NCBI GenBank assembly: GCA_016296415.1
Contig: JAEDJH010000025.1
Coordinates: forward strand, 1-20,991
DNA: 20,991 nucleotides
Reading direction: 5' to 3'
Source: Clostridia bacterium
Lineage (GTDB): Bacteria > Bacillota > Clostridia > Christensenellales > CAG-138
Positions 19,444 to 20,991 of the stretch are shown in pieces (position 1 is the first letter of the stretch; every line of letters begins with the position of its first letter). The notes under the pieces were generated by a model. It searched no databases. It was not told where the DNA came from and saw only the letters and a program-made list of their open reading frames with translations. The position numbers and the translations under genes were made by a program.

Positions 19444-20991
19444 ATGAAGAAAATCATCAGCTTGATTCTCAGCGTACTGATGGTACTGTCCTTTGCTCCC
19501 ATGGCACTTGCGGAAAACGCAGGGGTTGAGGAAGTAAAGCTCTCCAACAGCGGCGTTGTGATCGACGACAATGCTTCGGGCGGATATGAGGGAGATTACG
19601 TTGTAATCTACAATCCGAGCTCGAGCAGCAGCACCGCCTCGACGGGAAGTCTTTCCGGATTGATCGAAACGACCGTCAATGCAAATGCGGTTGAAAACAA
19701 GCTGGCTGCTGCAAAGGAACTTATTGCAGAGTACGGCGATCCCGACAGACCGTACAAAATCGACGTTGACAGCAAGCTCAGCACCTTTGACCGCGACAAG
19801 GTAAAGGACAACCCCGTAAAGGCAAGCTATCCTGTCGGTACGACCAAGACCTTCTCGATCACCAACTACAGCCCCGGCGGAAGCAGCCTTTCCTTCAAGG
19901 TTGTCGCTGTCGGCGATCACTGCACCATTTGGGAAGTTACCAACTCCTCGTACCATCCCCTCAGCACGATAGACAGCACCTATCCGCAGATGGTTGCCGA
20001 TGAGTTCGATGCCAACTACAGCAAGATGGTAAGCTCCTTCGGCGACTTCAGAGACTCCAACGGAGACGGCAAAGTCAACCTGATGTTCTACAACATCGAC
20101 GACGGCTGGCAGCCCGGCGAGGGTTATGTCGCAGGCTATTTCTGGAGCGGCGACTTCAGCTACAACAGTCTCCCCATGATCCATATCGACACCTACCCCG
20201 GCGTTGAGTGGACCACCACCGACGGCGAGGAAAAGCATGACGTTACCGGCTGCTACGGCACGTTCATGCACGAGTTCCAGCACCTTATCAACTATTCCGA
20301 GCTGGGCTCCATGAGCACCTGGCTCAACGAGGCATTCTCCGGCGCAACGGAGGAAATGTTCTATCCCGGCGAGGGACTCTTCGGAAGGATCCAGAGCTGG
20401 CACGATCATTATTACAGCACCGTTGCCGAAATAGCGGAGACCCCTGCGGAATTTGCATACAATTCAAGCTATACGCTCCATAAGGGCGGCTCCGTATATG
20501 GCTGGGACAACAGCGCAGAGGATATTCTCACCTATTATTCGTTTGTAATGCTTTTCACCCAGTGGATGTACACCTACACCGGCGGTACGACCGTTTATAA
20601 GGACATCTACAACGCCTACTCCTCGAGTGCACCCAACGCAGTTGCAAACGGTATGGGTATGACACTTGAGAACGTATGGAAGAACTTCTTCACTTCCTGG
20701 ATCGCAAACGACGTGGACAGCGGCTACGGCTTTAAGATGCACGACAGCTATGTTCCCGGCAGCAAGTACGGCCTTGAGAGCGTCTATGATATCCTCTCGC
20801 CGGTCATCTTCACCGGAACGAGCGCATCCATCGGCGGCGGCGGATTCATAACCGTCAAGCCTGTGAACGGCGTATTCAATCCCCCCAGCGGAGCAAGCTC
20901 GAGCCTGCGCTACGTGGGTATAACCCTCGGCGAAGACGATCCCACCCCGACGACCCAGCCCACCGTTGCACCTACGGTTGAGCCTACGGTT
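19444..20991 (+). CDS. secreted HExxH metalloprotease (M30-like), cut by the window end
   Basis: 516 codons are open to the last base; the 3' end lies outside. The signal peptide MKKIISLILSVLMVLSFAPMALA probably ends after residue 23 at an ALA site. The catalytic region has HEFQH (276-280), with H276 and H280 as zinc ligands, E277 as base and a likely third ligand E296 in WLNEAFSGATEE, the layout of M30-type (hyicolysin-like) peptidases. DSNGDGKVNLMFYN (204 on) is a calcium-loop-like segment usual in this group. The C-terminal end is a Pro/Thr repeat linker (PTVAPTVEPTV), suggesting more domains or a wall anchor beyond. Ile codons are mostly ATC, unlike the neighbours. Substrate unknown. Confidence 0.85.
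   Translation, partial: MKKIISLILSVLMVLSFAPMALAENAGVEEVKLSNSGVVIDDNASGGYEGDYVVIYNPSSSSSTASTGSLSGLIETTVNANAVENKLAAAKELIAEYGDPDRPYKIDVDSKLSTFDRDKVKDNPVKASYPVGTTKTFSITNYSPGGSSLSFKVVAVGDHCTIWEVTNSSYHPLSTIDSTYPQMVADEFDANYSKMVSSFGDFRDSNGDGKVNLMFYNIDDGWQPGEGYVAGYFWSGDFSYNSLPMIHIDTYPGVEWTTTDGEEKHDVTGCYGTFMHEFQHLINYSELGSMSTWLNEAFSGATEEMFYPGEGLFGRIQSWHDHYYSTVAEIAETPAEFAYNSSYTLHKGGSVYGWDNSAEDILTYYSFVMLFTQWMYTYTGGTTVYKDIYNAYSSSAPNAVANGMGMTLENVWKNFFTSWIANDVDSGYGFKMHDSYVPGSKYGLESVYDILSPVIFTGTSASIGGGGFITVKPVNGVFNPPSGASSSLRYVGITLGEDDPTPTTQPTVAPTVEPTV

Noticed and set aside
19153..20409. 418-codon minus-strand frame opposite the protease and U32 genes
   Set aside because: The plus-strand protease has a signal peptide, a ribosome binding site and an intact active site; the minus frame has none of these and crosses two genes.
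1..20991. CRISPR arrays, insertion sequences, prophage genes, tRNA genes or a defence island
   Set aside because: No spaced direct repeats, transposase or integrase motifs, terminal inverted repeats or tRNA cloverleaf were seen in the gaps; all long frames not listed are shadows of housekeeping genes.

Overview
The window looks like a chromosomal segment of an anaerobic, Gram-positive, Clostridia-type bacterium of intermediate GC content. The evidence is a T-box leader in front of metG, strong AGGAGG ribosome binding sites with some TTG/GTG starts, an iscR-iscS-iscU operon without the proteobacterial hscBA/fdx part, rqcP, ybaB-recR, several Fe-S proteins typical of anaerobes, and lipobox lipoproteins. 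I cannot place it in a family from the sequence alone. I see no phage, transposon, CRISPR array or tRNA/rRNA gene. Most of the content is housekeeping, arranged in short operons separated by intrinsic terminators.

Layout. (1) 1-115: the last codons of rpsI (ribosomal protein S9) and its terminator. (2) 241-3213, minus strand: iscR-iscS-iscU plus an EamA-family transporter, read from a good promoter at 3244-3272 with an IscR-type operator just downstream. (3) 3347-4390, plus: ybaB-recR and a terminator. (4) 4480-7172, plus: a lipoprotein with a duplicated domain, then ridA and a shortened comEC with only one base between them. (5) 7171-9245, minus: pgk-tpiA, two glycolytic enzymes with their own promoter and terminator. 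(6) 9300-12284, plus: an aldo/keto reductase with two [4Fe-4S] motifs, an exported parvulin-type foldase lipoprotein, and rqcP, which begins two bases after the foldase stop. (7) 12327-13522, minus: an AI-2E family (PerM-like) membrane protein with a TTG start. (8) 13628-13937, plus: a 66-residue DUF1858 CxxC protein and a bidirectional terminator. (9) 13952-16286, minus: metG behind a Met-specific T-box riboswitch. (10) 16323-19331, plus: a membrane-anchored solute-binding protein overlapping a large U32 family protein. (11) 19444 to the window end, plus: a secreted HExxH metalloprotease cut off by the window edge.

How the parts fit. The isc operon supplies Fe-S clusters that other local gene products probably need (the aldo/keto reductase, the U32 protein, IscR itself). 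The foldase and RqcP both serve protein quality control, one outside the membrane and one at the ribosome. metG is controlled by uncharged tRNA-Met through transcription attenuation. I found no convincing new multi-gene system. The items most worth a second look are the core-only ComEC, the parvulin domain split by an acidic helical insert, the duplicated-domain lipoprotein, the IscR operator pair, the solitary anchored solute-binding protein coupled to a U32 protein, and the secreted protease with a palindrome over its putative promoter.
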